Below are positions 24,264 through 34,082 of a stretch of DNA of 47,956 nt, piece by piece. The notes below the pieces were generated by a model. The model was not told where the DNA came from. It did no database searches and saw nothing but the letters and a program-made list of their open reading frames with translations. Each line of letters begins with the position of its first letter. The first letter of the stretch is position 1. The stretch comes from Myxococcales bacterium (GTDB lineage Bacteria; Myxococcota_A; Polyangia; Fen-1088): assembly GCA_003157775.1 (NCBI GenBank), contig PMKP01000223.1, positions 1 through 47,956 of the forward strand. Reading direction: 5' to 3'. The position numbers were made by a program, and so were the translations under genes.

Positions 24264-26350
24264 TCCAGAGTCTCCTTGTTTGGGTCGGGCGTGGACCATT
24301 GCAGGGTGAGAAAAACCGAGCGGCCGGGCATGGGATAGCCGACCAGATCGACGACAGGGGTGTTGGCCAGGTTGTGCGCGCTGGCCACCAGGCGCAGCCC
24401 CCAATGGGGCGCGTCGATCTGGCCGCCGGCACCGAAAAGCACGCGCGGGTTGACCTCGACCAGGTTGGCAGAGTCGAGATAGTTGCCGCTGGTCGCGTCC
24501 AGGTCGGCGTACAGCCCCCAGCGCCAGCGCCCCGCCAACCTAAGATTGCGCAGCTCGGGCCGCGCGTAGGCGCGCAGGCGCGGTCGGTGGGGAAGCTGCT
24601 TGTCGTAGCTTCCGCTCACGTCCTCCAGGTCGCGGGCATCCGTGAAGGTGGTCTGTCCGAAGAAGCGAAAGCGGTGTCGCCAGTCCATGGTGGCCGAAAC
24701 TTCCGCGCCCAGGATGCGCGCACTACCGAGGTTGGCAGGGCGCAGGTACGTCCCGACTTGGCGGAAGTAGATCAGGTTGCGCGCCCAGGCGGCAAACAGG
24801 GAACCGTCGAGAGAAAGCCGCAGCCGCTCGCCCTTGCGGGTCCAGTTCGCGCCAAGGTCTGCATTGGTACCGGTTTCGGGCACAAGATCGGGATTGCCCA
24901 GTAGCTGGCCAGTGTTGCCATAGCGCTCGATCAGCGAGGGCAGACGACCGTAGTGCCCCAGATTTGCGCGCAGAGTGACCTGCTCGCTAGTCCATTGCAC
25001 AAGGGCCAGGCGCGCGTTGGGCAGCCAATAGGTGGCGGGTTGGGTGTCCGCGCCCAAGAGACGATAGCGCTCTGGGCGCGTGATGGTGTCTTTGGCTGCT
25101 TCCAGACGCAGCGACGGGATTATGGCCAGACGCAGGGAATGGATCAGCGTGCGCCCCTCAAAGCCGCCCGCACCAAAGACGCGCGATCCGGGTGGAATGG
25201 AAGCCGCGCCGGGAAGAACGCTTGAAGGATCGAATCGTTCGTAGCGACCCTCGGCAACGGCGGAAAACTTCAGCCATCCAGCAAGCGGCTTCGAGCCGGC
25301 GAGCGTGCCACCAGAGCTGGTCGAAAGGTCCCGCGTCTGGGTAGGCTGGCCCCCCGACAGATCGCCGCAGGGATCGTCGAGGCGCTGCCAGGTGGCCACG
25401 GTGTAGAGCTGGGCGCGCAGGTGGCTGCCCAGTTCGTCCCGTGACTCGTAGGCCGCAGTGGCGATGAGTCGGTCAGTGCCGAGCGAAGCCCCATTAGCTG
25501 TCACCGAGCCTGCCGGTGGTACGCCCTGGTCGCGATGAAGGAAGCTGGCCGTGCCCCAGATCTGTTGCCGCCCTGGCAAGAACCCGACGACATGGGCCAG
25601 GCCGTCGACTTGGCCGAGGGCATTGTTCTGGCGGCGGCTGATAGTATCGTCGCTGGTGGTGAAGCCTGTGGCGTTGTCGTTGGCATAGGTGAAGTCACCG
25701 GCTGAGCCAAGCCCATTCACGCTGCCGAGCAGGTGCAGATTCTTGCCGGCCCAGCGCGCTTGCACACCGCCGAACTCGGTGCCGAAAGAGCCGCCGCCGG
25801 CGTAGGCGCGCATGCCCGAGACTTCGGCTGTGGCACTGGACAGCGACACGATGCCGCCCATGGCCGAGGTGCCGAACCCGATGGGGCTCATGCCCCGGTA
25901 GACCTCGACCGAATCGAGATCTACGACCGGGATGAGCCCGATGTCCACTCCGCCACCAGAAGCTGCCGAGAGTGGCACGCCGTCGAAGTACACCTCGACC
26001 TGGTTGGCCGATGATCCGCGCAGCGACAGGGTGGCCAGCGAGCCGAGTCCGCCCAAGCGCGTGACCGAAACGCCGGGCAGCTCCGCAAGAAGCTGGGGCA
26101 GATCCTCGGCGCTGCGGGGAGTGCGTCCGGACGTGATCAGCGAAGACGACGCCGCGTCATCCTGGCGAGCCCGGTCCTCGGCCCCTGCCTCGGCCACCAC
26201 CACGGTCTCGTAGAGTGGTTCGGCCGCTTTCGCGGCGCCCGCCGCCATGCACAGAAGCGCCGCCGCGGAAGCGGCGCCTGGAAACAAAAGATTGTGCTTG
26301 CAGTCCCGATCGGCGATCTCCGCGCCAGTCGGCACCCTTTTCGACCACAT
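24260..26350 (-). CDS. btuB: TonB-dependent outer-membrane vitamin B12 receptor
   Basis: 696 residues from ATG 26350. A hydrophobic signal (SAAALLCMAAGAAKAAE) is followed by a TonB-box-like ETVVVAE. The plug domain spans about 60-170 (LPQLLAELPGVSVTRLGGLG, LSLRGSSANQVEVYFDGVPL, VDLDSVEVYRGMSPIGFGTS, AMGGIVSL), then a beta-barrel of about 520 residues ends with an aromatic strand (RSVFLTLQWS). The start is seven bases after a riboswitch-type terminator stem; the G-run of that stem is the only SD-like sequence, so a start at a later GTG (26335) is possible. First gene of the btu operon. B12 as substrate follows from the cobalamin riboswitch upstream. Confidence 0.92.
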   Translation of the reverse strand: MWSKRVPTGAEIADRDCKHNLLFPGAASAAALLCMAAGAAKAAEPLYETVVVAEAGAEDRARQDDAASSSLITSGRTPRSAEDLPQLLAELPGVSVTRLGGLGSLATLSLRGSSANQVEVYFDGVPLSAASGGGVDIGLIPVVDLDSVEVYRGMSPIGFGTSAMGGIVSLSSATAEVSGMRAYAGGGSFGTEFGGVQARWAGKNLHLLGSVNGLGSAGDFTYANDNATGFTTSDDTISRRQNNALGQVDGLAHVVGFLPGRQQIWGTASFLHRDQGVPPAGSVTANGASLGTDRLIATAAYESRDELGSHLRAQLYTVATWQRLDDPCGDLSGGQPTQTRDLSTSSGGTLAGSKPLAGWLKFSAVAEGRYERFDPSSVLPGAASIPPGSRVFGAGGFEGRTLIHSLRLAIIPSLRLEAAKDTITRPERYRLLGADTQPATYWLPNARLALVQWTSEQVTLRANLGHYGRLPSLIERYGNTGQLLGNPDLVPETGTNADLGANWTRKGERLRLSLDGSLFAAWARNLIYFRQVGTYLRPANLGSARILGAEVSATMDWRHRFRFFGQTTFTDARDLEDVSGSYDKQLPHRPRLRAYARPELRNLRLAGRWRWGLYADLDATSGNYLDSANLVEVNPRVLFGAGGQIDAPHWGLRLVASAHNLANTPVVDLVGYPMPGRSVFLTLQWSTPDPNKETLE

Positions 26351-26351
26351 G

Positions 26352-26384
26352 AAAAAACCCCCGTTCCGTCGGCGGAAGCGGGGG
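26352..26384 (-). terminator. Rho-independent terminator of the cobalamin riboswitch
   Basis: In the transcribed (minus) sense, CCCCCG-C-TTCCG, a 4-nt loop, CGGAA-CGGGGG and six T. The stem is 11 bp with one bulged base. It lies between the aptamer and the btuB start, so it should end transcription when B12 is bound. Its 3' G-run also lies 7-12 nt before the btuB ATG, so the hairpin may also hide the ribosome-binding site. Confidence 0.9.
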
Positions 26385-26437
26385 TCGCAAGCTGCAAGCT
26401 CGGCGCCCGGTTCCTCCTCGGGAAAGGCATCGTGGCT

Positions 26438-26635
26438 GACGCGGGCAGGTTTCCTGGCTCGTGGGTCTTGCGGCAAAGCCGCGTCGCCTGTTCCAGCCTT
26501 CCCAGAGTGTGTTCTCCAGTGGCGAGATCGAAATAGGCTTCCCACATACAGTGGCGGGACCGCGCCGGAATGGCACCCTTGGGTGCGCACCGGCTTCCCT
26601 TATCAGCGGGGCCGTCGAGGCCCCACGCCCGCGTC
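26438..26635 (-). promoter_or_regulatory. Cobalamin (B12) riboswitch aptamer
   Basis: Read on the minus strand, the leader has the conserved elements in order: GGGAAGCCGGTGCGCACCC, CCGGCGCGGTCCCGCCACTG (the B12 box GCCACTG), a GGGAAGCC block, a second GCCACTGG with CTGGGAAGGC, and finally AGCCAGGAAACCTGCC. A closing P1-type stem is visible: GACGCGGGC (26635-26627) with GCCCGCGTC (26446-26438). A small hairpin (GGGGCC-TCGAC-GGCCCC, 26607-26623) lies just inside it. It controls btuB and the rest of the operon. Confidence 0.95.
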
Positions 26636-26771
26636 GCTATTCAGTTGTCAGTGAGGCGGCAAGCTAGTCTGCGCCCTGGGGTCTGTCAAGCGTGTGGTAG
26701 GCGCGACCTGCGGTCGCCCCGCGGCGCGCGTTTTTTTTGGCGCTTTGATCGTTTCTGCTAGTCTCCCAACC

Positions 26772-29237
<2,466 letters not shown>

Positions 29238-29248
29238 GAACTCGCCTC

Positions 29249-29266
29249 GCGGCCGCGTCCGGCCGC
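29249..29266. terminator. GC hairpin between convergent genes
   Basis: GCGGCC (29249-29254) and GGCCGC (29261-29266) pair exactly around GCGTCC. It lies 11 bp after the lon stop and overlaps the last base of the convergent lipoprotein gene, so it could stop transcription from both sides. No T-run is present. Confidence 0.4.
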
Positions 29267-30468
29267 TACGGCAGAGGAACGGGCCCAACAGACGTGAGGG
29301 CTACGTCGTCGATCCAGACCCCGAACTTGGCGTCGACCGGAATCTGGAACTGCATTTCGTAGATGGTCGACGGGTCGAAGGCCGCTCCTAGGCGCCCCCA
29401 TCCATCCTGGGTAAGTGAACTGAAGGCGATGGTGTACTTGGTCCACTGAGTCGTGAGGCCGGGGGCGGGTATGCGATAGCCGTAGTGGTCCCAGCACTGT
29501 GTCGGACCCGAGACGCCCGCCTGGCAGAGCCCGCCATCAGGCTGGGTGTCCTTGTCTGGGAACGCGACCCGCAAGCCCGACGATGTGCCGCCGTCGATCT
29601 TTGCCCAGAAACTGATGCCTGTGTACGCGGATGCGTTGTACGGGCTGCCGATGCCGAACCCAAAGGTAGCGCCTGTGTCTACAAATGGCCCACCGTACAC
29701 GTACGCGGAGTATCCGGTACAGCCGTCGCCCGTGGCTGTCATGGTGAATAATCCCGCTGGATTGGGGAACATGGTTGCGCCCGGTGTGCCGTCGTCGCTG
29801 TCTTTCCAGGCCCCGGCACGCCCGTTGACCTGCGGGATGAAGCGATCACCATCGTTCATGTCGTCGATCAGTTCCTCGTTGCTAGCCAAGCCTGGGCAAG
29901 ACGTGGTCCCGGCCGTCCCGCCACTGCCCGCGGCACCAGTTCCACCTGCGGTGCTCGACACAGCGGAGCCGCCGCGTCCGCCGACCGCAGTGCCGCCGAA
30001 TGGCTGGGTTCCGCCGGAGCCGCCGCGTCCGCCGACCGCGGTGCCGCCGAATGGCTGGGTTCCGCCGGAGCCGCCGCGTCCGCCGACCACAGTGCCGCCG
30101 GGCGGCTGGGTTCCGCCGGAGCCGCCGCGTCCGCCGACCACGGTGCCACCGGGCGGCTGGGTTCCGCCGGAGCCGCCGCGTCCGCCGACCACGGTGCCGC
30201 CGGGCGGCTGGGTTCCGCCGGAGCTGACGCGTCCGCCGGTCGCGACCTGCCCCCCGCGGGAGTCGCCGTCGCCCTGGCCTCCAGTTGCGAAACTGCCCCC
30301 AAGGCTCGCGGAAGTTCCGCTTGTACCGCCGCCCTGGGAAGTGGCTCCACCGGCCAAGGGGCTAGGCGATTGGCCCGGCTGCAAGTCGTCGAGCGGTGTT
30401 CGTGCTCCGCATCCCATCGCGAGCAGTAGTGAAAGAGTCAGCCAGGACGTCGAGTGATTTGCTTTCAT
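29266..30468 (-). CDS. Lipoprotein with 17-residue repeat linker and CBM-like C-terminal domain
   Basis: 400 residues from ATG 30468, preceded by an AGGGG about 8 nt upstream. Lipoprotein signal with lipobox AMGC (Cys20). Residues about 38-185 are Gly-rich; the central part is a 17-residue unit (GGRGGSGGTQPPGGTVV) repeated about five times and matched by a 51-bp DNA repeat. The C-terminal about 200 residues form a beta-sandwich that opens LIDDMNDGD and includes YTGISFWAKID and KFGVWIDDVAL. This 'D-D-x-x-D-G...W...D-D-V' pattern is typical of CBM11/CBM-like jelly-roll domains in secreted myxobacterial proteins. No catalytic domain accompanies it, so it may be a surface glycan-binding protein. 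Confidence 0.8.
   Translation of the reverse strand: MKANHSTSWLTLSLLLAMGCGARTPLDDLQPGQSPSPLAGGATSQGGGTSGTSASLGGSFATGGQGDGDSRGGQVATGGRVSSGGTQPPGGTVVGGRGGSGGTQPPGGTVVGGRGGSGGTQPPGGTVVGGRGGSGGTQPFGGTAVGGRGGSGGTQPFGGTAVGGRGGSAVSSTAGGTGAAGSGGTAGTTSCPGLASNEELIDDMNDGDRFIPQVNGRAGAWKDSDDGTPGATMFPNPAGLFTMTATGDGCTGYSAYVYGGPFVDTGATFGFGIGSPYNASAYTGISFWAKIDGGTSSGLRVAFPDKDTQPDGGLCQAGVSGPTQCWDHYGYRIPAPGLTTQWTKYTIAFSSLTQDGWGRLGAAFDPSTIYEMQFQIPVDAKFGVWIDDVALTSVGPVPLP
29966..30235 (-). repeat. 51-bp tandem repeat in coding sequence
   Basis: Units begin at 29966, 30017, 30068, 30119 and 30170, with a diverged start at 30221. Each 51-bp unit encodes the 17-residue Gly-rich linker block of the 29266-30468 lipoprotein. 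Copies differ at only a few bases, implying recent duplication or homogenisation. Confidence 0.92.
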
Positions 30469-30602
30469 GATCGTACCCCTGCGTGCGCACGTGACGCAGC
30501 TACTAGGATCATAACGGATCTCAACGTTAGAGAGGGAAACACTGAAGGCGCGTCGGTCTTTTGCTCGGCGCGGATCTGCTGTCGCCAATTGATAAAGAAT
30601 AG

Positions 30603-30630
30603 CTCATAACTACGCATAGATAGATGCCAA
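30603..30630 (-). promoter_or_regulatory. Possible sigma-70-like promoter for the 29266-30468 lipoprotein
   Basis: On the minus strand, TTGGCA (30630-30625) and TATGAG (30608-30603) are 16 bp apart in an unusually AT-rich stretch, 135 bp before the ATG at 30468. The match is approximate. Confidence 0.25.
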
Positions 30631-30693
30631 TCTCAAATGTGTCAGTTGAATTCTCTTAGCCGCCCCCCAGTTCCGACTCCGTGTCCCACTTTT

Positions 30694-31530
30694 TCATTTC
30701 TGCGTTCTCGGCGGCGGGCCGCTATCGAGGTGAATGACCTCGCCCGCTTTGCGATCCAGCAGATGAGACAGATTCACATTGCCCAGCGCCGCCAGCATGG
30801 TCTGGCGCAGGTTGGGGTGCTCGGCTTCTAGGCGCGACAGCAGGGCCTTCATCTGCTTGCGCTGGGCATCGGGCTGCGAGCCGCACAGGTGGCAAGGCAG
30901 GATGGGGAAGCGCTGGCTCTTGGCGAAGCGGGCCAAGGTTTCTTCGGCACAATAGATGAGAGGCCGAATCACGATGGACGCGCCATCGTCGCTGAGCAAG
31001 CGCGCAGGGATGGCGGCCAGCTTGCCCGCGAAGAAGACGTTGAGCAGCAGAGTCTCCACCGCGTCGTCTCGGTGATGACCGAGCGCAATCTTCGTGCACT
31101 GGAGTTGGCGGGCCACGCGGTAGAGAATTCCCCGGCGCAGACGTGCGCACATCGAGCAGTAGCTGCGGCCTTCAGGGATCTTGTCGACCACGATCGAATA
31201 GGTGTCCTCGCGCACGATGCGGTGATCGAAGCCCTGGGTGCGCAGCCAGTCGGCAAGCGGGGCGGGATCGTGGCCAGGCTGGCCCTGGTCAAGGTGCACA
31301 GCCACAAGGTCGAAGTGAACCGGGGCCCGCCGCCGCAACGTCTCCAGTAGAACGAGCAGGGAATAGCTGTCCTTTCCGCCTGAAACCGCCACCAAGATCC
31401 GGTCGCCCTCTGAGATGAGGTCGAAGTCCGCCACAGCGCGACCCACCCCATGCAAGAGGTCGCGTTCGACAAGCTGCGCCGGCCGGTTAGGAGGCTGCTC
31501 GGGCTTTCCGGTTTGCACGGGGCGGCTCAT
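30694..31530 (-). CDS. ttcA: tRNA 2-thiocytidine biosynthesis protein TtcA
   Basis: 278 residues, ATG 31530. The PP-loop motif SGGKDS is at 50-55. Two Cys pairs typical of the 4Fe-4S-dependent TtcA group are present: CSMC (125-128) and CHLC (213-216). Other family blocks are HLDQGQPG, LGHHRDDAVETLLLN and NLRQTMLAALGN. It would activate cytidine 32 of certain tRNAs with ATP and thiolate it in the cytoplasm. The gene is divergent from the TonB/TolA-like gene at 31607, with a 76-bp gap, so the two promoters overlap. No unusual features; the length is normal for the family. Confidence 0.95.
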   Translation of the reverse strand: MSRPVQTGKPEQPPNRPAQLVERDLLHGVGRAVADFDLISEGDRILVAVSGGKDSYSLLVLLETLRRRAPVHFDLVAVHLDQGQPGHDPAPLADWLRTQGFDHRIVREDTYSIVVDKIPEGRSYCSMCARLRRGILYRVARQLQCTKIALGHHRDDAVETLLLNVFFAGKLAAIPARLLSDDGASIVIRPLIYCAEETLARFAKSQRFPILPCHLCGSQPDAQRKQMKALLSRLEAEHPNLRQTMLAALGNVNLSHLLDRKAGEVIHLDSGPPPRTQK

Positions 31531-31606
31531 GCTGTGGACGTGCTACCATAGAGTGATTGTTGAGGAAAAGTGGCTACACTAGTGGGTGTAGGGCGGGTCT
31601 TACGCC

Positions 31607-32803
31607 ATGGCGATTTTCGATTCATCCCGGCGACGGAAGGGCTCCTCGCTCGGCCGATGGGCCGCGCTGGCCGTGCTCATCCACCTGCAGCTCCTGCTGG
31701 TCGCTGGGGTGGTGCTGCACATCTGGGCCCCGCGCGACGCCGACATCTTGGCGGCGCGGCAGCGGGCTGCGGCCCAGGGCTCGGCCGAACCCATCGCGGT
31801 GAGCACGGTTGACGACGATACGGCGCGCAAGCTCATCGCCGATATGGAGCGCCTGGAGGAAAAGGCGAAACAGGAGCAGTTGAAGAAGGAGGAAGAGTCG
31901 ACCAAGGCTCCTGGGCAGGTGGTGGATTTGGCCCGGCCGCGTGAGGAGAAGCGGCCTGAGAATGCGCGATTTGCCGCCGAGTACGATTCCGCGGTCGAGC
32001 ACGAAACCCGCAAGTACGGCAGGTTCGATCCCAACGAACTGCAGCGCTCACGTGGCGACAGCGATCGCAACCGGGCAGCGGTACCTGACCAGGCGAGCTC
32101 GCCCAAGCCCCCGGGATCGGCGGGTGCCTTGGCCATGCGCACCCCCCTGCATAGGAGGCCGAGTGCCTTGTCAACCCCGGGCGATCCCGACAAGGTTCCT
32201 GGTGAGACGGGCGAACAGGTCACGGGACCCTCGGATCCCGAGGGACTATTCGCCCCGTCGGGCGGCGGTGGGCCGCGCCGACTTCAGTCGCTGGAACGCG
32301 AAGGCGAGTCCCTGCTCTCGCCCGGCCCCGGCGTGGCCCCGCTCATGCCCTCCGAACAGGAGGTCGCGCATGCGGTGGGCAGCGGAACCCAGGACTACCT
32401 GCGCGACGTCGACGAGGGCGAGGAGACGGCTCTCAATGCCAAGCGTTGGAAGTTTGCGACCTTCTTCAATCGGGTCAAGGAGCAGGTGCGCGACCACTGG
32501 AAGCCGGTCGAGGAGTACCGGCGCCGCGACCCAACCGGCGCCATCTACGGTGCGCAGGACCGTCTGACCCAGGTCCACGTCCAGCTCCGGCCCGATGGCT
32601 CGCTGGCCAGGATCTCGCTGGCCCAGACCTGCGGGGTGGACTTTCTCGACGACACGGCCATGGAGGCGTTCAAGCAGGCGCAGCCGTTCCCTAATCCGCC
32701 CCGTCAGTTGGTGCAAGCTTCTGGCCTCATCGACTTCGACTTCGGATTCTATCTCGAGATCTCCGGCTCACCGCGGGTGAGGTTCTTGCGCTACAAGATG
32801 TAG
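31607..32803 (+). CDS. TonB/TolA-family envelope protein
   Basis: 398 residues, ATG 31607. A short basic N-terminus precedes one transmembrane helix (about 17-38, RWAALAVLIHLQLLLVAGVV). A charged, helical Lys/Glu/Arg spacer follows (about 75-135), then a Pro/Gly-rich disordered stretch to about 260. The C-terminal domain (about 285-390) has the TonB/TolA pattern: W-K-P-V near the start, LTQVHVQLRPDGSLARISLA, GVDFLDDTAMEAFKQAQPFP. It therefore spans the periplasm from the inner membrane to a partner at the outer membrane. ExbB/ExbD or TolQ/R genes are not in the window. It could energise TonB-dependent receptors such as the BtuB encoded 5 kb away, but this is inference. Confidence 0.8.
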   Translation: MAIFDSSRRRKGSSLGRWAALAVLIHLQLLLVAGVVLHIWAPRDADILAARQRAAAQGSAEPIAVSTVDDDTARKLIADMERLEEKAKQEQLKKEEESTKAPGQVVDLARPREEKRPENARFAAEYDSAVEHETRKYGRFDPNELQRSRGDSDRNRAAVPDQASSPKPPGSAGALAMRTPLHRRPSALSTPGDPDKVPGETGEQVTGPSDPEGLFAPSGGGGPRRLQSLEREGESLLSPGPGVAPLMPSEQEVAHAVGSGTQDYLRDVDEGEETALNAKRWKFATFFNRVKEQVRDHWKPVEEYRRRDPTGAIYGAQDRLTQVHVQLRPDGSLARISLAQTCGVDFLDDTAMEAFKQAQPFPNPPRQLVQASGLIDFDFGFYLEISGSPRVRFLRYKM

Positions 32804-32891
32804 CTGGTGCTGCCAAGTGGAGAATCTGTCCTATAATCCCACCTCGGATGGGTCGCCAGGATGGGCCCCCAAAAGTGAGAAGGAGAAGCAG

Positions 32892-34034
32892 ATGAAGAAA
32901 CTAAGCGCCTTGGTCATCGTTGGCCTTTTCGCGGTTGTGCAGGGCTGCGCACAAAGCCCCAACAACACGACGGCCACGGGTGGTAGCAGCGGCGGGACTA
33001 ACACGTCGGCCAAGGGAGGCAGCGGCGGCGGCAGTGGCGGGACCAGCACGGCCGCCAGCGGCGGGTCTCTGGGCTCGGGTGGAACTTCTGCCCGCGGAGG
33101 CAGTAGCAGCGGTGGAACCAGCACGGCCGCCAGCGGCGGCAGCAGTGGCGGGACTAGCACGGCCGCCAGCGGCGGGGTATCGGGCTCCGGCGGATCTCTT
33201 GCCTCAGGCGGCAGCAGTGGCGGGACTAGCACGGCCTCCAGCGGAGGAAGCAATGGTGGCACGACCGCCAGCGGCGGCGGAACCACGACATCCTCGGGAG
33301 GTTGCGTGTGCGTTGGAGGTACCAGCATGAGTGCGACCGGCGGCAGCGGCAGCGGAGGCAGCACGACAGACGCGGGAGGCAGCGCTGGCGGGGCCGGCGG
33401 GACAGCCAAGGGCGGCAGCGGCGGTGGAACAACCAAGGGAGGCAGTGGCGGTGGGGCGGGCACAGATGCCAATGGGGGCAGCGGCGGTGGAACCGGGGGG
33501 ACAGTCAAGGGGGGCAGCGGCGGTGGGGCTGGGGGGACAGCCGCGGGAGGCAGCGGCGGCGACAGCGGCACTGCATCCACTGGAGCTTGCGTCTGCAGTG
33601 GCCCCGTGTGCGTGCTGCCGGACTGTCTGAAGAACCTCGGCACCGACTGCGCCGAAAGTGGAACTTGTGCCATGCAGACGGATTTGGACACGGGAAGCTC
33701 GAACACCTGCTACGCCAACGGGGTCAAGGAGATCGTTGTCCACGACGTGAATACTGATGACAGAACCCTGACCGTGACAAAGGGCGGCGCAACCTGCTTT
33801 TCTACGGAGTACAACGGGAACGACGTATACAGCAACACGGGCGCTATCACGGTGATGGACGCATCCGGCGTAACCGTGGCGAGCGTGATGTATGACGACA
33901 CGCTCACCTTCTACTTGGTCACTTGCACGGGCGGTCAGGAGGTGGCGCTCGATCCGTCTTGCGGGAACGTCTGGCCGGCATCCGTGCTGATGGGCTCAGG
34001 CTGCCAGAACGAGGGAGGCTGCGCCACGCCCTAG
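32892..34034 (+). CDS. Lipoprotein with Gly-rich linker and Cys-containing C-terminal domain
   Basis: 380 residues from ATG 32892, set by SD AAGGAG (32880-32885). Lipoprotein signal MKKLSALVIVGLFAVVQGC, Cys19. Residues about 22-230 are a linker of GGS/SGGTSTAASGG-type blocks, interrupted once by CVCVGGTSM. The C-terminal domain (about 235-380) starts CVCSGPVCVLPDCL and contains 11-12 Cys and beta-strand-like segments (EIVVHDV, RTLTVTKGGATCF, GAITVMDASGVTVASVMYDD). The CVC motif inside the linker repeats the first residues of the C-terminal domain, a sign of internal duplication. Function unknown; no hydrolase motif is visible. Probably a surface-exposed disulfide-rich head on a flexible stalk. 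Confidence 0.78.
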   Translation: MKKLSALVIVGLFAVVQGCAQSPNNTTATGGSSGGTNTSAKGGSGGGSGGTSTAASGGSLGSGGTSARGGSSSGGTSTAASGGSSGGTSTAASGGVSGSGGSLASGGSSGGTSTASSGGSNGGTTASGGGTTTSSGGCVCVGGTSMSATGGSGSGGSTTDAGGSAGGAGGTAKGGSGGGTTKGGSGGGAGTDANGGSGGGTGGTVKGGSGGGAGGTAAGGSGGDSGTASTGACVCSGPVCVLPDCLKNLGTDCAESGTCAMQTDLDTGSSNTCYANGVKEIVVHDVNTDDRTLTVTKGGATCFSTEYNGNDVYSNTGAITVMDASGVTVASVMYDDTLTFYLVTCTGGQEVALDPSCGNVWPASVLMGSGCQNEGGCATP

Positions 34035-34082
34035 CTCCACGGCTTGGGCCAGCACCAAGGTTGATCCGCTGATCTTTGGACT

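Noticed and set aside
29966-30235. Possible CRISPR array
   Set aside because: The 51-bp units are contiguous, without spacers, and encode a linker in frame. The same reasoning applies to 47753-47956.
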